The notes under the pieces: model-generated
Databases searched by the model: none
Seen by the model: only the letters and a program-made list of their open reading frames with translations
What the model was told of the DNA's origin: nothing
NCBI GenBank assembly: GCA_002317135.1
Contig: DCIX01000025.1
Coordinates: 1 to 64,000, forward strand
Direction: 5' to 3'
DNA length: 64,000 nucleotides
DNA from: Bacteroidales bacterium UBA1715
Lineage (GTDB): Bacteria; Bacteroidota; Bacteroidia; Bacteroidales; UBA1715
In this document: positions 1-9,948 of the stretch, piece after piece
Numbering within the stretch: the first letter of the stretch is position 1
Layout: every line of letters starts with the position of its first letter
Program-made: the position numbers and the translations under genes

Positions 1-235
1 CGTATGTTGTTACGCCGGCTCGTTCCGTTTCCACTAAATCACCATGTGGATTCTCCATACAGCAATTCTCAACTATTATCACGATGCTGTCTGTTGCGGT
101 ACTATCACATTTAGTTACAGTATATTTATACTTGTACTCTCCGCACATACCGTGTTTTTCTGTCTTTAGCGTATCCCAAACTCCACCTTCGGGAGTTGCC
201 TTAATACTGTAATATGGAAAGAAACTATTGTACAT
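1..235 (-). CDS. Partial dockerin-like module protein (runs off the window)
   Basis: Reading from the ATG at 233-235, the frame stays open to the window edge (78 codons). The peptide begins MYNSFFPYYSIKATPEGG and continues through a CGEY segment, an ENCC motif and GDLVETERAGVTTY. The last part matches the start of the dockerin-like module of the 1530-residue protein at 5330-9922 (GDIVETELQGITTYD). It lies 26 bases after the stop of the propeller gene at 262-2565, exactly as its paralogue at 2571-3017 lies after the propeller gene at 3044-5323. There is no signal peptide, so it may be the displaced C-terminal piece of a larger secreted protein rather than a complete gene. The rest lies outside the window. 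Confidence 0.6.
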   Translation of the reverse strand, partial: MYNSFFPYYSIKATPEGGVWDTLKTEKHGMCGEYKYKYTVTKCDSTATDSIVIIVENCCMENPHGDLVETERAGVTTY

Positions 236-288
236 TGTATAAATCCTATGATTTGTTTCGATTATCGTATTACTATCTTATATGTTTC
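139..288. repeat. 150-bp direct repeat, copy 1
   Basis: This segment matches 2921-3070 with four mismatches over 150 bases and no gap (constant offset 2782). It spans the last codons of the propeller gene, the 26-base spacer and the first codons of the dockerin-like module. The stretch from about 195 onward is identical in both copies. It marks the join of a tandem duplication of the propeller/module pair. Confidence 0.95.
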
Positions 289-2565
289 TTCTCCATCTAC
301 GAGCATATAGATTCCCGATTGCAATTCTACAACTCCGTTTGTAATAGGTATTTCTATTCCTGTTATAGTATATAATTTTACTGAAAAACTCTCTATACAT
401 AAAATATTGCCACATAGCATATACCCCTTCGCTGGGGAAAGTTCCTTTACGGATGTATTATTTGCATCTATAATTATTTCTACTGGCTCTGTCGTTTTGT
501 AATAATAACCTTTCTCTGGTTCTACCTGCAATTGGTATGAACCATATCCTATTGTTTCTGGGAAATCTAACGTTGATTCTCCATTGCCCGAATTAAGTTG
601 TCCCGACCAAATAAATTCCCCTGCACTATTTGTTAAAAACAAATTCAACGGAACATTCTGCACATTTGAAAATAGGGTGTACCTGTAAGGCAAATCTCTT
701 TGCAACGAGACTTGAAGACTATCCTCATAAACAATAGTTTTATAAACAGATGCAGTGTTTGCATCAATTGTATAAACAACGTGCTCATTATAGGCATACG
801 TGGCTGTTTTAGCTGGTATTTCTGTTTCGTACCAATTTGTAAAATTACCAAAATACACTACGCCTTCTCCGTCTTTATACATATCGATATAAAAAAGAGA
901 ATCATTTACTTTTTTTAGATTATAGCCAACACCTTCGTCTTCATCAAATTCGTGAACTGTGACAAGGTTGAAAACTGTGTCTATATAATAAATCCTTGTC
1001 GTTTTTTCGTTCTGGGTATTAAGTAACCACCCTTGGATTCCCACTGAAACAATACTTTCCATCTTTTCGTTTTCTTCCAATCCTATATTTTTCAATTCCC
1101 AAGTTTTACCTCCGTCTGCTGTATATAACATATTTCCGTTGTCTGCACACACGAGTCCTTTTGTTTCTGTAATAAACGAGAAAGGTTCTTTACCCGTTTT
1201 ATTATCTCCATAAACCGCTGTATACATTGCTTTTAGCGTCAAGCCTCCATTAGTAGTTTTGTACAATGCGGGGGTATTACTTGAATATCCCAAATAACCA
1301 CATTCATTTGTTGGAAATTCCACATACTGATAATTTCCCTTGGTTGAATTGACTATCCATGTTTTCCCAGCATCAATTGTTTTTAAAAGCCCTTTGTTAC
1401 TTACAATATAACCTGTGTCTTTGCTAGGGAATACTATATTATGAAGACTATTGGTATATATATCCTGCCAACCCCATGAAATGCCACCATCTGCAGAATG
1501 AATCAATCGTCCTGTGTTGCCTCCAACAAAAAATTCAGTTTCATCAATAACATATAAAGCACCTGATGTCTGTGCAAATCCTTCTCCACCTCCGTGTACA
1601 TATTTTGTCCAAGTTTCACCTCCATCTACTGTGACGTAGGAGGTGAGGTTTCTGCCAACTTGAATCATCACTTTTTCATCAAGACAACAAATATCATTAA
1701 AATAATCTTCAATCTCATTTTTCTTTGTTTGCCATGTTTGGCCGTCATCATTTGTATAATGAACAGTTTTATTCCAATTACCAATCACCTTATTCGACGA
1801 TGAAACAAAACGATGTATCCCTGCTTTATACCACACAACATTTTCCAAATCAGAAACAATTACAGATGATGAAGCATATGACTGTATCAATACACCATTT
1901 GTAACTATACCATCATAAAAATAGGTTTCATAATTCTCCAACACATGTTTCGTCCATGTTGCCCCACCATCATTGCTTTCTGTATAATACCCAGATCCAA
2001 ATGCATAACCTTTTTGGGATGAAACAAAATGTAAACTTACAACACCATTATATATGTTTCTACTATATAAATTTTCTGCTACTAAACTCCAGTCTTTTCC
2101 ACCATTGGTTGTTCTATATATCTTACTCCCGTTTACTCTGTTTGTAGCAGATATAAAAAGTGTGTCGGTGTTTTTATAGAATATATGCTCATATTCCATC
2201 TTGTATGATTCCAATACCTTGGGAATGCCATTTGTTTCAAATTTATTCCAAGAAATACCATTATCTATTGATCTATATATCGTTTCCGAATTATATAAAT
2301 ATATACCATCATCAAATTTTTTCAATTCTACAGCTCCCTTAAAAGGTGCTTCTTTTACACTCCATGTTCTTGCACTATCTACACTGACATACAAACAGTC
2401 ATTATTTGCCAAAGCCAACACTTGCTTATTTTCCAGAGAAACTACTTTTAAAAAGTTTCCAGAAAAACCTAGGGGCGTAATGTCAATAGTGGTCGTTTGA
2501 GCTGAAAGTGAAAAAATAGACCACAATATAATAATATTATTAAGAATAATCTTTTTCATAACCAA
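262..2565 (-). CDS. Secreted YCF48-like beta-propeller protein with T9SS sorting tail
   Basis: The 767-residue protein starts with a signal peptide (Lys-Lys, hydrophobic core, LSAQ). ATG at 2565 or the second Met two codons later are both possible starts. The body is a series of blades of the type S.D.G.TW (for example TTNGGKDWSL, SADGGISWGW, TADGGKTWEL), the signature of YCF48/BNR-like propellers. The last 70 residues resemble a type A T9SS C-terminal domain: a Val-Lys-Leu-Tyr strand, an IPITNGVVELQSGIYML segment and a basic YKIVIR end. The expected fate is export through the outer membrane and surface attachment or release. It is a close paralogue of the 759-residue protein at 3044-5323. 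It starts 5 bases after the stop of the upstream module gene, so it is probably co-transcribed. The ligand is unknown. Confidence 0.85.
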   Translation of the reverse strand: MVMKKIILNNIIILWSIFSLSAQTTTIDITPLGFSGNFLKVVSLENKQVLALANNDCLYVSVDSARTWSVKEAPFKGAVELKKFDDGIYLYNSETIYRSIDNGISWNKFETNGIPKVLESYKMEYEHIFYKNTDTLFISATNRVNGSKIYRTTNGGKDWSLVAENLYSRNIYNGVVSLHFVSSQKGYAFGSGYYTESNDGGATWTKHVLENYETYFYDGIVTNGVLIQSYASSSVIVSDLENVVWYKAGIHRFVSSSNKVIGNWNKTVHYTNDDGQTWQTKKNEIEDYFNDICCLDEKVMIQVGRNLTSYVTVDGGETWTKYVHGGGEGFAQTSGALYVIDETEFFVGGNTGRLIHSADGGISWGWQDIYTNSLHNIVFPSKDTGYIVSNKGLLKTIDAGKTWIVNSTKGNYQYVEFPTNECGYLGYSSNTPALYKTTNGGLTLKAMYTAVYGDNKTGKEPFSFITETKGLVCADNGNMLYTADGGKTWELKNIGLEENEKMESIVSVGIQGWLLNTQNEKTTRIYYIDTVFNLVTVHEFDEDEGVGYNLKKVNDSLFYIDMYKDGEGVVYFGNFTNWYETEIPAKTATYAYNEHVVYTIDANTASVYKTIVYEDSLQVSLQRDLPYRYTLFSNVQNVPLNLFLTNSAGEFIWSGQLNSGNGESTLDFPETIGYGSYQLQVEPEKGYYYKTTEPVEIIIDANNTSVKELSPAKGYMLCGNILCIESFSVKLYTITGIEIPITNGVVELQSGIYMLVDGEETYKIVIR

Positions 2566-2570
2566 TAGTT

Positions 2571-2858
2571 TTAACGTACCAATTTTATTAACTCATTTAC
2601 ATCTTTTTCATCAACATTACCGTCTCCGTTGATGTCAATCCACTGCGTGAAGCAACGAATCAACTCCACTTCTTTTATTTTTTCCCCACAATCTTCCATT
2701 TGTAGATAATAAGATTCGTATTCGTCTGATTTTTTCACCAAGGATTCTGGATGTTTTAGATAATATCTGAGGACTTCCACGTCAAATGTGGTTACACCTT
2801 GTCTGTCTGTTATCACTATGTCACCCATAGGATTCTCTCCACAGCAGTTCTCAACCAT
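2571..2858 (-). CDS. Dockerin-like module, surviving reading frame
   Basis: This 95-residue frame holds an ENCC motif, then GDIVITDRQGVTTFDVEVLRYYL-like sequence and a final EF-hand-type loop, DINGDGNVDEKDV. The last loop fits a type I dockerin repeat (D-x-N-x-D-G-x-V-x-x-x-D). The first half keeps the G-D start and the helix LRYYLKH but has lost the acidic calcium ligands. The arrangement equals the last 85 residues or so of the 1530-residue protein at 5330-9922. The frame continues upstream to 3017 but is cut there by a TGA, so this ORF is probably the tail of a broken gene and may not be translated. Confidence 0.5.
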   Translation of the reverse strand: MVENCCGENPMGDIVITDRQGVTTFDVEVLRYYLKHPESLVKKSDEYESYYLQMEDCGEKIKEVELIRCFTQWIDINGDGNVDEKDVNELIKLVR

Positions 2859-3017
2859 AACTACAACACTGTCGGAATAAACCGTATCGCATTGACTAAC
2901 TATATATCAGTATAAATATTCTCCACACATACCATGTTTTTCTGTCTTTAGCGTATCCCAAACTCCACATTCGGGGGTTGCCTTAATACTGTAATATGGA
3001 AAGAAACTATTGTACAT
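2859..3017 (-). pseudogene. Interrupted 5' part of the dockerin-like module gene
   Basis: The ATG at 3015-3017 begins the same peptide as the copy at 1-235 (MYNSFFPYYSIKATPE). After 36 codons (CGEYLY) there is a TGA at 2907-2909. Beyond it the same frame continues without a gap into the ORF at 2571-2858 (YIVSQCDTVYSD, then ENCC). In the other copy the matching position is a sense Lys codon in GEYKYKY. The damage is a single nonsense change rather than a frameshift. Confidence 0.75.
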
Positions 3018-3070
3018 TGTATAAATCCTATGATTTGTTTCGATTATCGTATTACTATCTTATATGTTTC
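2921..3070. repeat. 150-bp direct repeat, copy 2
   Basis: Second copy of the repeat at 139-288, with 146 of 150 bases identical. It covers the end of the 759-residue propeller gene, the spacer and the start of the interrupted module gene. Confidence 0.95.
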
Positions 3071-5323
3071 ATTTTCATTTACTAATATATATACTCCCGT
3101 TTTTAACTCTATATAACCATTAATCAATGGAATTTCAGTACCTAAAACAGTGTATAATTTCGCATTTGAGTCATATATATACAATGTTTTACCCTGAACA
3201 CTATATGTTTGATTCTTTGAAATATCTAACACTGCTGTTTCGTCAGAAACTTCAAACGGTTCTGATTCTGTGTCTTTGTATGCTGAATTTAGTGATTCAA
3301 TAAACAACTTATACGAACCATCAGACAAATCTTGTGGTAAATCAATTACACAAGGAATGTCTTTTTTTATCTCATAATTGGGGAATAAACCATGTAAATT
3401 CCCGTTATCGTCTTTTATATAGACATTAGCAAACACATTCTCTTCTATGTTTGTGGTAAATTCAATTTGCCTATATTCTATTTGTTCTATGGTTATCTCT
3501 ATATCACGAACATTGATACATGTTTTATATAAATGATATTCAGAATCAAATGAATATGCCAAGTGTTCATTTGCAAAACTACGTTGTCCTTTTATATCAA
3601 AATTGGCATCTTCCCATGTCAGCCCATAATCGCGTGAAATGTAATGCGTGTTATTGATGGGTTGATAGTAAACGGAATCATTTACACAAATGATATATCT
3701 TGCACTATTATCACTACCGTCACCTTCAAAAACCAACTGGCTATTAAAATCATTGTCGCAGAAAAATATTCCAAAAAAATCTCCTTCAACCACCGAAACG
3801 AGCCAACCTTTATCGGTCACATTTTGTACAGACCAAACATAATAATTGTTAGGAATCGTTTCTTTTAGTTCCCATGTTTGTCCACCGTCTGTAGTATGGA
3901 GCAAAAGATTCCCCTTCCCCGTTACAAGACCTTCACTTTCGTTTCTAAAATCGAAACTATAAGGATTTACGTTCTCTCTATACGTTTTATTAGTCCTTAC
4001 TACCCACGAATCTCCTGCGTCTGTTGTTTTAGCAAGATACGCCACATTAGGGACAAATCCCACAAAACCAATTTGTGGAGTTACAAAATCTATTAATGTC
4101 CCTCCATGCTTGTTTGCTTTCTGAACCCACGTTTTTCCACCATCGGCAGTCATCAACAATATATCATTTGATATTACATACCCTGTATCTTGGGATGGAA
4201 ACGTCATATTACTTAATCCAGTTATATATAAATCTTGCCATATCCACGTTTTACCACCATCCATTGTATGAAAAATTCTACCTGTTTTCCCTATTAAGAA
4301 GCATTCTCTTTCATTTTTTGCATAAATGTCGTTAAAACCTTCTGCACCTCCATACACATATTTTGTCCACGTTTTCCCACCATCGGTCGTAACATAGGAT
4401 GTGAGGTTTTTTCCTACTTGAATAATAACATTTTTGTCAATACAACAAATATCACGAAAATAACCGTTTATATCATTCTTTTTTATCTCCCATGTTTGTC
4501 CTCCATCGTATGTCTTATGAATGGCTTGATCCCAATTTCCAATCACAGCTTCTTCGAACGAAAGAAATCTGTATATACCAGCCTTGTACCACACTACATC
4601 TTCTAAATCAGGGACAGAATTCGACGAAGATGCGTAAGACTGTATCAATGTTCCGTCTTTAACAATACCTGCATAAAAATATGTTTCATAATTATCCAAT
4701 ATGGTTTTTGTCCATGTTGAACCGCCATCGGTTGTTTCAGCATAATATCCAGCACCAAAAGCATATCCTTTGGTATGCGAAACAAAATGTAAACTTGTAA
4801 TATTAGTAGAAATATTTCTTCCATATAAATTTTCCGCAACTAAATTCCAGTCTTTCCCACCATTGTTTGTCCTATATATTTTACTTCCGTTTACTCTATT
4901 TGTAGATGTAATAAAAAGAGTGTCTTCATTTTTATAAAACAAACTTTCATATTCCATTTTATATGATTCCAATACTTTGGGTATTCCATTAGTTTCATAC
5001 AAACGCCATGTTTTCCCGTTATCGCTTGATTTATAAATAGTTTCTGCGTTATATAAAAAGATATCATTGTCATTAACCTTTTTCATTTGCTTGGCACCCT
5101 TGAAAGGAGCATTTGTTACCATCCATGTTTTTGCACTATCAGAGCTTTCATACAAACAATCATTATTTGCTAACGCCAATATATGGTTGTCATTTAAAGC
5201 AACTACTTGTATAAAATCGCCTGAAAAGCCCTTGGGGGTAATATCAAAATTCTCTGCATATTGTGCCATACATGTTATTGCAGATAATACACTTAATACT
5301 AAATATCCAAAAAACTTTTTCAT
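3044..5323 (-). CDS. Secreted YCF48-like beta-propeller protein with T9SS sorting tail
   Basis: The 759-residue paralogue of the protein at 262-2565 shares most blades in the first 450 residues almost word for word (NNDCLY, LESYKMEYE, NGSKIYRT). It has a signal peptide ending around TCMAQ, about ten S/T.DGG.TW blade motifs, and a C-terminal T9SS type A-like domain ending YKIVIR. The region between the propeller and the tail (about residues 560-690) differs clearly from the paralogue. It begins 6 bases after the stop of the 1530-residue gene, so the two are very probably one transcript. The role is likely surface adhesion or structure; no catalytic motif is visible. Confidence 0.85.
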   Translation of the reverse strand: MKKFFGYLVLSVLSAITCMAQYAENFDITPKGFSGDFIQVVALNDNHILALANNDCLYESSDSAKTWMVTNAPFKGAKQMKKVNDNDIFLYNAETIYKSSDNGKTWRLYETNGIPKVLESYKMEYESLFYKNEDTLFITSTNRVNGSKIYRTNNGGKDWNLVAENLYGRNISTNITSLHFVSHTKGYAFGAGYYAETTDGGSTWTKTILDNYETYFYAGIVKDGTLIQSYASSSNSVPDLEDVVWYKAGIYRFLSFEEAVIGNWDQAIHKTYDGGQTWEIKKNDINGYFRDICCIDKNVIIQVGKNLTSYVTTDGGKTWTKYVYGGAEGFNDIYAKNERECFLIGKTGRIFHTMDGGKTWIWQDLYITGLSNMTFPSQDTGYVISNDILLMTADGGKTWVQKANKHGGTLIDFVTPQIGFVGFVPNVAYLAKTTDAGDSWVVRTNKTYRENVNPYSFDFRNESEGLVTGKGNLLLHTTDGGQTWELKETIPNNYYVWSVQNVTDKGWLVSVVEGDFFGIFFCDNDFNSQLVFEGDGSDNSARYIICVNDSVYYQPINNTHYISRDYGLTWEDANFDIKGQRSFANEHLAYSFDSEYHLYKTCINVRDIEITIEQIEYRQIEFTTNIEENVFANVYIKDDNGNLHGLFPNYEIKKDIPCVIDLPQDLSDGSYKLFIESLNSAYKDTESEPFEVSDETAVLDISKNQTYSVQGKTLYIYDSNAKLYTVLGTEIPLINGYIELKTGVYILVNENETYKIVIR

Positions 5324-5329
5324 ATCTAC

Positions 5330-8300
5330 TTATTTTATAATGTCTTGTAACAATTTTACATCTACTTCATTAATAACGCCGTCTTTATTCATATCCGCGC
5401 GCTTTTCAAAGCATTCCCTTAATGGGACTATTTTTTCTTCACAAATGTTGTCACGCAAATGTAATTGAAATGTTTCGTCTGAAGTAGGTTGCAAGGCACC
5501 TCTATGTTTCAAATAATACCTCAACAGAAATGCGTCGTATGTCGTGATTCCCTGTAGTTCTGTTTCTACTATGTCACCAACAGTTACGGTGTCGCAACAA
5601 TCGGTTACGCGTAATACAACATTTTTATTTGCCAATCCACATTGGTTTTCTTTGCTTACCGTTTTGTAATAGTTTCCACATTCATTTATCACAAACGGAG
5701 AATCCCATTGACCTATGGTGTACAAACTATCCAATAACGCATTCAATGCGTTCCATTTAACACGTATTGTATCTGGTAATTGAACGTTCGGGACATCCGA
5801 AACAGTTATTGTCTTTGTTAATTTATAATCCTCGCAATCTCCATCAATGCTTACGGAAAGAGTTATTGTATTTGCTTGCGGAAATATCACTTGTACGCTG
5901 TTTTCCGACGAAGAATTTATGTTGGTATTTTCATCGGAAAATTGCCAAGTAATATTTTGTATTCCTTTCCCTTCTATCATATATTCTACTGGATTTCCAG
6001 CACAAACACTTTCCTGTCCACTCAAAACAGGTTCGTTGTCTTTTTTTATAGGAACTAACATAATTCGTTGTGCTTCGGTACTCTGTGCCACTTTGCATAT
6101 ATTGCCATCACAATCAGCCATTTGACGTTTTAAGGTACACATGGTCAATAAAGTCGCAGTGTTTGCACAATCATCTGTGGCACGTATTCTTACACTAATC
6201 ATTACAGAATCTTGTGCAGCCAAATGTCGCCCTTGTTCCAATTCCCATTGTAACAAAATTGTTCCGTCTGACTGTGAACTTTGATATAGTCCCGTAATTA
6301 TAGAATTATCTATCGGTGTGTAATCAATATACTCAAACCCTTTCGGTAATATGACAGAGATATACGCACTATCAATTAATGTATTGGTTGTATTGTTAAT
6401 AGAAATCAAGACTTCTGTCATTCCTTTATATTCGGTAAATCCAGTTGTTGATGATGTAACAAAAATAGAATCTAGTTGTTCAAACCCCTTTAATTTAGGG
6501 ATAAATTGAAATTCTTTTTCCTGCTTATTTCCACAATTCGTAAATGCTCTTACACTAAATTTTACCGTGTCTGTTTGATATTGATTAGAACTACAATGTT
6601 GTTGTAAGTTAAAATTAAGATTTATTTTTTCTGACGCTTTTAATGGATTGAAAACATCCGAATTAGAATAATTATTATTGTCGTATTTTAATGGTATAAT
6701 AGAGAGTATGCTATTTTCATTATATAAATTTATTTTCATATCTGAAATTTCCATATTTTGGGAAACAACGCCTTTTCCCCCTTTATACTCCCTGTTAATT
6801 TCATTATCTGTGATAGTGTATGTTTCTTCGTCTTTTATGAACCAAAAGCCCAATTGAGTTAAATCAGCCCGACCAATGTTATCAATTGTCAAGTGAATTG
6901 GAATTTCTTCACAAAGATTGAAATATTCCTTAGGGTATGTTTCCACAGCACTCAATACCGCCACCATATTTTCCAACTCTAATATAGTGGAACCTCCACA
7001 ATTAAAATTATCAAAATTTTGGGGAGAAAGACTTTCGCAACTCCAAGCAGATTCTACGTTTATGATGCTGATGCCTTCTTCTGCACATTTCCCATAAGAT
7101 ACTGATATCTTTAAATCTTTCTCCTCTCCTTTATTTATTCTTCCAATAGGAACATAGAAACTACCACCAAACTCTTGATAATCATCAATTATGTTCGCCC
7201 CCATCATAAATTCTTCCAGATAGAGAGCCATTGTGTTTTCTGGATTGATTGTAAACTTCAACATAACATGTTCTGCTCTATACGAACCTTCATTCACCAC
7301 CCGAACTGTCCACGTCGTAGTTTGTCCTATTGCCTGTTGTCGTTCCGTAGGATAAATATGGATATCAGCTGATTTGTATTCCATATCATACGATGATACA
7401 TACACATTTTTTACAACTTCTCTTTGACAAGTCTTATCGGCAAAATCCGTGTACCAAATAGTAACTGCTTTCGTATCTGGCTTATATCCATCGGGGGCAC
7501 ATTGAGGGAAAATATTTGTTTTGTACAATTGCTGTTCCCCTTGACGAATATGGTCATTTACGGTAGATGAGACAGGTGTGTACACAGGTTTGTTGGGATA
7601 GTAGCTATATTCAAAACCTGGGAATTCCACTTTATTGACAACTATGCTACTAACACCTTCATATCCCGTATTCGGAAGATTTACATATATACAGCAATCA
7701 TCACAGTGCCCCAAATCAACTGACGATTCGAAATTTGGTGTCGCATCAAATATGGAAAGTTCCTCTCCCCATGAAAAAGGGGATATATTCATTGTGTCTT
7801 TATGGATATAACCGACACCAACTTGTATATTGGCGTCAGTTCTTGTTTCTTCCAAATGTGTTTTAGGCATTTTTAGATTGGCTGTTATTAGTATTGTGTC
7901 AGAGATTTCCTCTGTACCCTGATCACACTTGTTTGTATAATCACATTTATAAAATATTGAGTTAGGTTCTATGTAATTTACTGGAGTTCCTGTAATATCA
8001 CCTATTTTTACATCTGCAACATTGAGTTTGTCTAACTGTTTATTATGGTCAAAAAATTTTACTACAATATTTTTGGGGGCGGCACATTCGATATTTGAAC
8101 AACTATAGGTTACAACCGCCTTAGATACAATGTTCACACTATCACAAGCTGTTGTCTTTTGCGTACTTAATGCCGTAGTATCAACATACATATCAGTACA
8201 TACTCGTTTGTCATCCTCATCTTGAGGAAACCCACTACCAGAGCCGCTTCCGCTATTTTTAATAGGATATCTTGTATATTGTATTCCATTCTCCCAACAT

Positions 8301-9922
8301 CGTTGTACGACATTTGCCTCTGTTTGCCTTATTGGTATATAATTTTGGCAACCGTCTGATTTTATTACCATTTCAAGTTGAATATCGTCAGATGTACAAG
8401 CTTGAATATTAGTAGAAAACGTATCCTTTATTTCTCCCATTGAATCAAACGTAAGTTTTTTATACTCAACACCTCCAATGTAGGCATACATATCGTAATC
8501 TACCAACATAGTGTTATCCATTGGTATCCTTTTGGCTTTGCAACTACATGTGTATATTCCATTGGGTTTCTTTTTTGTATCCAACGTAGCAGGTCCTTCT
8601 ATAGATGATTGTACATCGTAGATTTCATCGTTGGTATTGCTAAAATTAGACAAATCCTTTCCCGATATATCCTTGCCGTGAAAATAACAATACATCATCG
8701 TTCGTTGATAATATGAACGTTCTGGTATATTGACATATAGACGAAAAGTTACTGAGTCGCCACCTTTTAGTTCGGAATATATAGCACCGTCTTTCTTTGG
8801 CAGCTCATAACCTCGTTCTGATTTTACCAATTCTTGTCCTTCTACTTCAACTTTTTCTATACTTATTGTTGAATATGAAATTGAGATATATCCATCCATT
8901 ATCAAATTAGCAGGAATATCTATAGCATAATTTCGACATATTACATCAACGATAGCCGATTTACCACAAAAATTTCCTTTTTCAACAACATATAAATCAA
9001 CTTCCATTTGTGGATTTGGTGATGTTTGTTGAAAATATTTTACGCCTTCGGCATTTTTTAGATGACCACATTTAGAATCAAATGCCTTGAAATCAACAGA
9101 ATATCTTACTTGGGTGGTTGTTGCGTAATTTTCAACTCGTCCCGAAACAATCATTTGAATTTGGCTATTGCTTGGCATTATACCATTTTGAAAACCTAAT
9201 TGTTCCAAATCAGAACTGTTCAGTTCTATTACGTCTTGCTGGGTTGAAAAAGAAAGTGTATTGCCATTGGCACATATTTCTATGGTATTAACGGACAAAA
9301 TATCCTTGGAGTATTCCATCTGTATGACAAGATTTTTTACATGCCCTGCATTTGCTTCATTTTTGATAGTTATAGTGTCCTTGAAATCATCGTGAAACAC
9401 AACCACTTTGTTGTTATACGGAGACTCGGGAACAATTACTGATAGACCTGGAATCAATATAGGATATGAGTTTGATTGTCCTGAATAACTCGTTCCATTT
9501 TCGTTTGTCAAAACAATAATAGTATCAATCACTTGCAATGAGTATCCCGAAGATGCTTCAGGAACGATATCACAACTTGCACGTTTGGTATAAGAATAGG
9601 TTATTTCTTGTCCTGGCAATAAGTCAATGGGATTTCCCGTTACAATACTATTACCCGTATATGACATATTATATGTTTCGTTATAAAACTCACAATTTGC
9701 AGATGTTATCTCCAAACCACGAGTGTGGAGTATTTGTAACCCATTAACCTCAATGGTTGAAGTTCCTGTATTTCTTACTATAGTTTGAAATAATCCTTCT
9801 CCAACGCCCACGTTTATGGCTTCGTCAAATCCCGTCGGAACTGTTGTTTCAATTTCTAACTGTGCAAACACTGCATGAATAGCAACAAATTGCACAAGCA
9901 ATACAAGTAATGGTTTTCTCAT
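5330..9922 (-). CDS. Very large secreted repeat protein with PKD-like and dockerin-like C-terminal modules
   Basis: This 1530-residue protein has a signal peptide (MRKPLLVLLVQFVAIHAVFAQ). It is rich in beta-strand repeats of the kind found in DUF11/conserved-repeat surface proteins (for example ISVILPKGFEYIDYTP near residue 1200). There are many Cys pairs (CCIY, DCC) and a Gly-Ser-rich linker (SGSGSGSG) near residue 560. A PKD-like domain lies at about 1300-1378 (ITWQFSDENTNINSSS). The final 85 residues form a dockerin-like module: a degenerate first half GDIVETELQGITTYD, a helix LLRYYLKH, and an intact calcium loop DMNKDGVINEVDV. There is no T9SS tail, unlike the two propeller proteins downstream. 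It is first in the operon, with a promoter box just upstream. It may be a scaffold or filament-like surface protein; the function is not known. Confidence 0.75.
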   Translation of the reverse strand: MRKPLLVLLVQFVAIHAVFAQLEIETTVPTGFDEAINVGVGEGLFQTIVRNTGTSTIEVNGLQILHTRGLEITSANCEFYNETYNMSYTGNSIVTGNPIDLLPGQEITYSYTKRASCDIVPEASSGYSLQVIDTIIVLTNENGTSYSGQSNSYPILIPGLSVIVPESPYNNKVVVFHDDFKDTITIKNEANAGHVKNLVIQMEYSKDILSVNTIEICANGNTLSFSTQQDVIELNSSDLEQLGFQNGIMPSNSQIQMIVSGRVENYATTTQVRYSVDFKAFDSKCGHLKNAEGVKYFQQTSPNPQMEVDLYVVEKGNFCGKSAIVDVICRNYAIDIPANLIMDGYISISYSTISIEKVEVEGQELVKSERGYELPKKDGAIYSELKGGDSVTFRLYVNIPERSYYQRTMMYCYFHGKDISGKDLSNFSNTNDEIYDVQSSIEGPATLDTKKKPNGIYTCSCKAKRIPMDNTMLVDYDMYAYIGGVEYKKLTFDSMGEIKDTFSTNIQACTSDDIQLEMVIKSDGCQNYIPIRQTEANVVQRCWENGIQYTRYPIKNSGSGSGSGFPQDEDDKRVCTDMYVDTTALSTQKTTACDSVNIVSKAVVTYSCSNIECAAPKNIVVKFFDHNKQLDKLNVADVKIGDITGTPVNYIEPNSIFYKCDYTNKCDQGTEEISDTILITANLKMPKTHLEETRTDANIQVGVGYIHKDTMNISPFSWGEELSIFDATPNFESSVDLGHCDDCCIYVNLPNTGYEGVSSIVVNKVEFPGFEYSYYPNKPVYTPVSSTVNDHIRQGEQQLYKTNIFPQCAPDGYKPDTKAVTIWYTDFADKTCQREVVKNVYVSSYDMEYKSADIHIYPTERQQAIGQTTTWTVRVVNEGSYRAEHVMLKFTINPENTMALYLEEFMMGANIIDDYQEFGGSFYVPIGRINKGEEKDLKISVSYGKCAEEGISIINVESAWSCESLSPQNFDNFNCGGSTILELENMVAVLSAVETYPKEYFNLCEEIPIHLTIDNIGRADLTQLGFWFIKDEETYTITDNEINREYKGGKGVVSQNMEISDMKINLYNENSILSIIPLKYDNNNYSNSDVFNPLKASEKINLNFNLQQHCSSNQYQTDTVKFSVRAFTNCGNKQEKEFQFIPKLKGFEQLDSIFVTSSTTGFTEYKGMTEVLISINNTTNTLIDSAYISVILPKGFEYIDYTPIDNSIITGLYQSSQSDGTILLQWELEQGRHLAAQDSVMISVRIRATDDCANTATLLTMCTLKRQMADCDGNICKVAQSTEAQRIMLVPIKKDNEPVLSGQESVCAGNPVEYMIEGKGIQNITWQFSDENTNINSSSENSVQVIFPQANTITLSVSIDGDCEDYKLTKTITVSDVPNVQLPDTIRVKWNALNALLDSLYTIGQWDSPFVINECGNYYKTVSKENQCGLANKNVVLRVTDCCDTVTVGDIVETELQGITTYDAFLLRYYLKHRGALQPTSDETFQLHLRDNICEEKIVPLRECFEKRADMNKDGVINEVDVKLLQDIIK

Positions 9923-9948
9923 TTTAATAGTAAATTTCTACCTATAAG

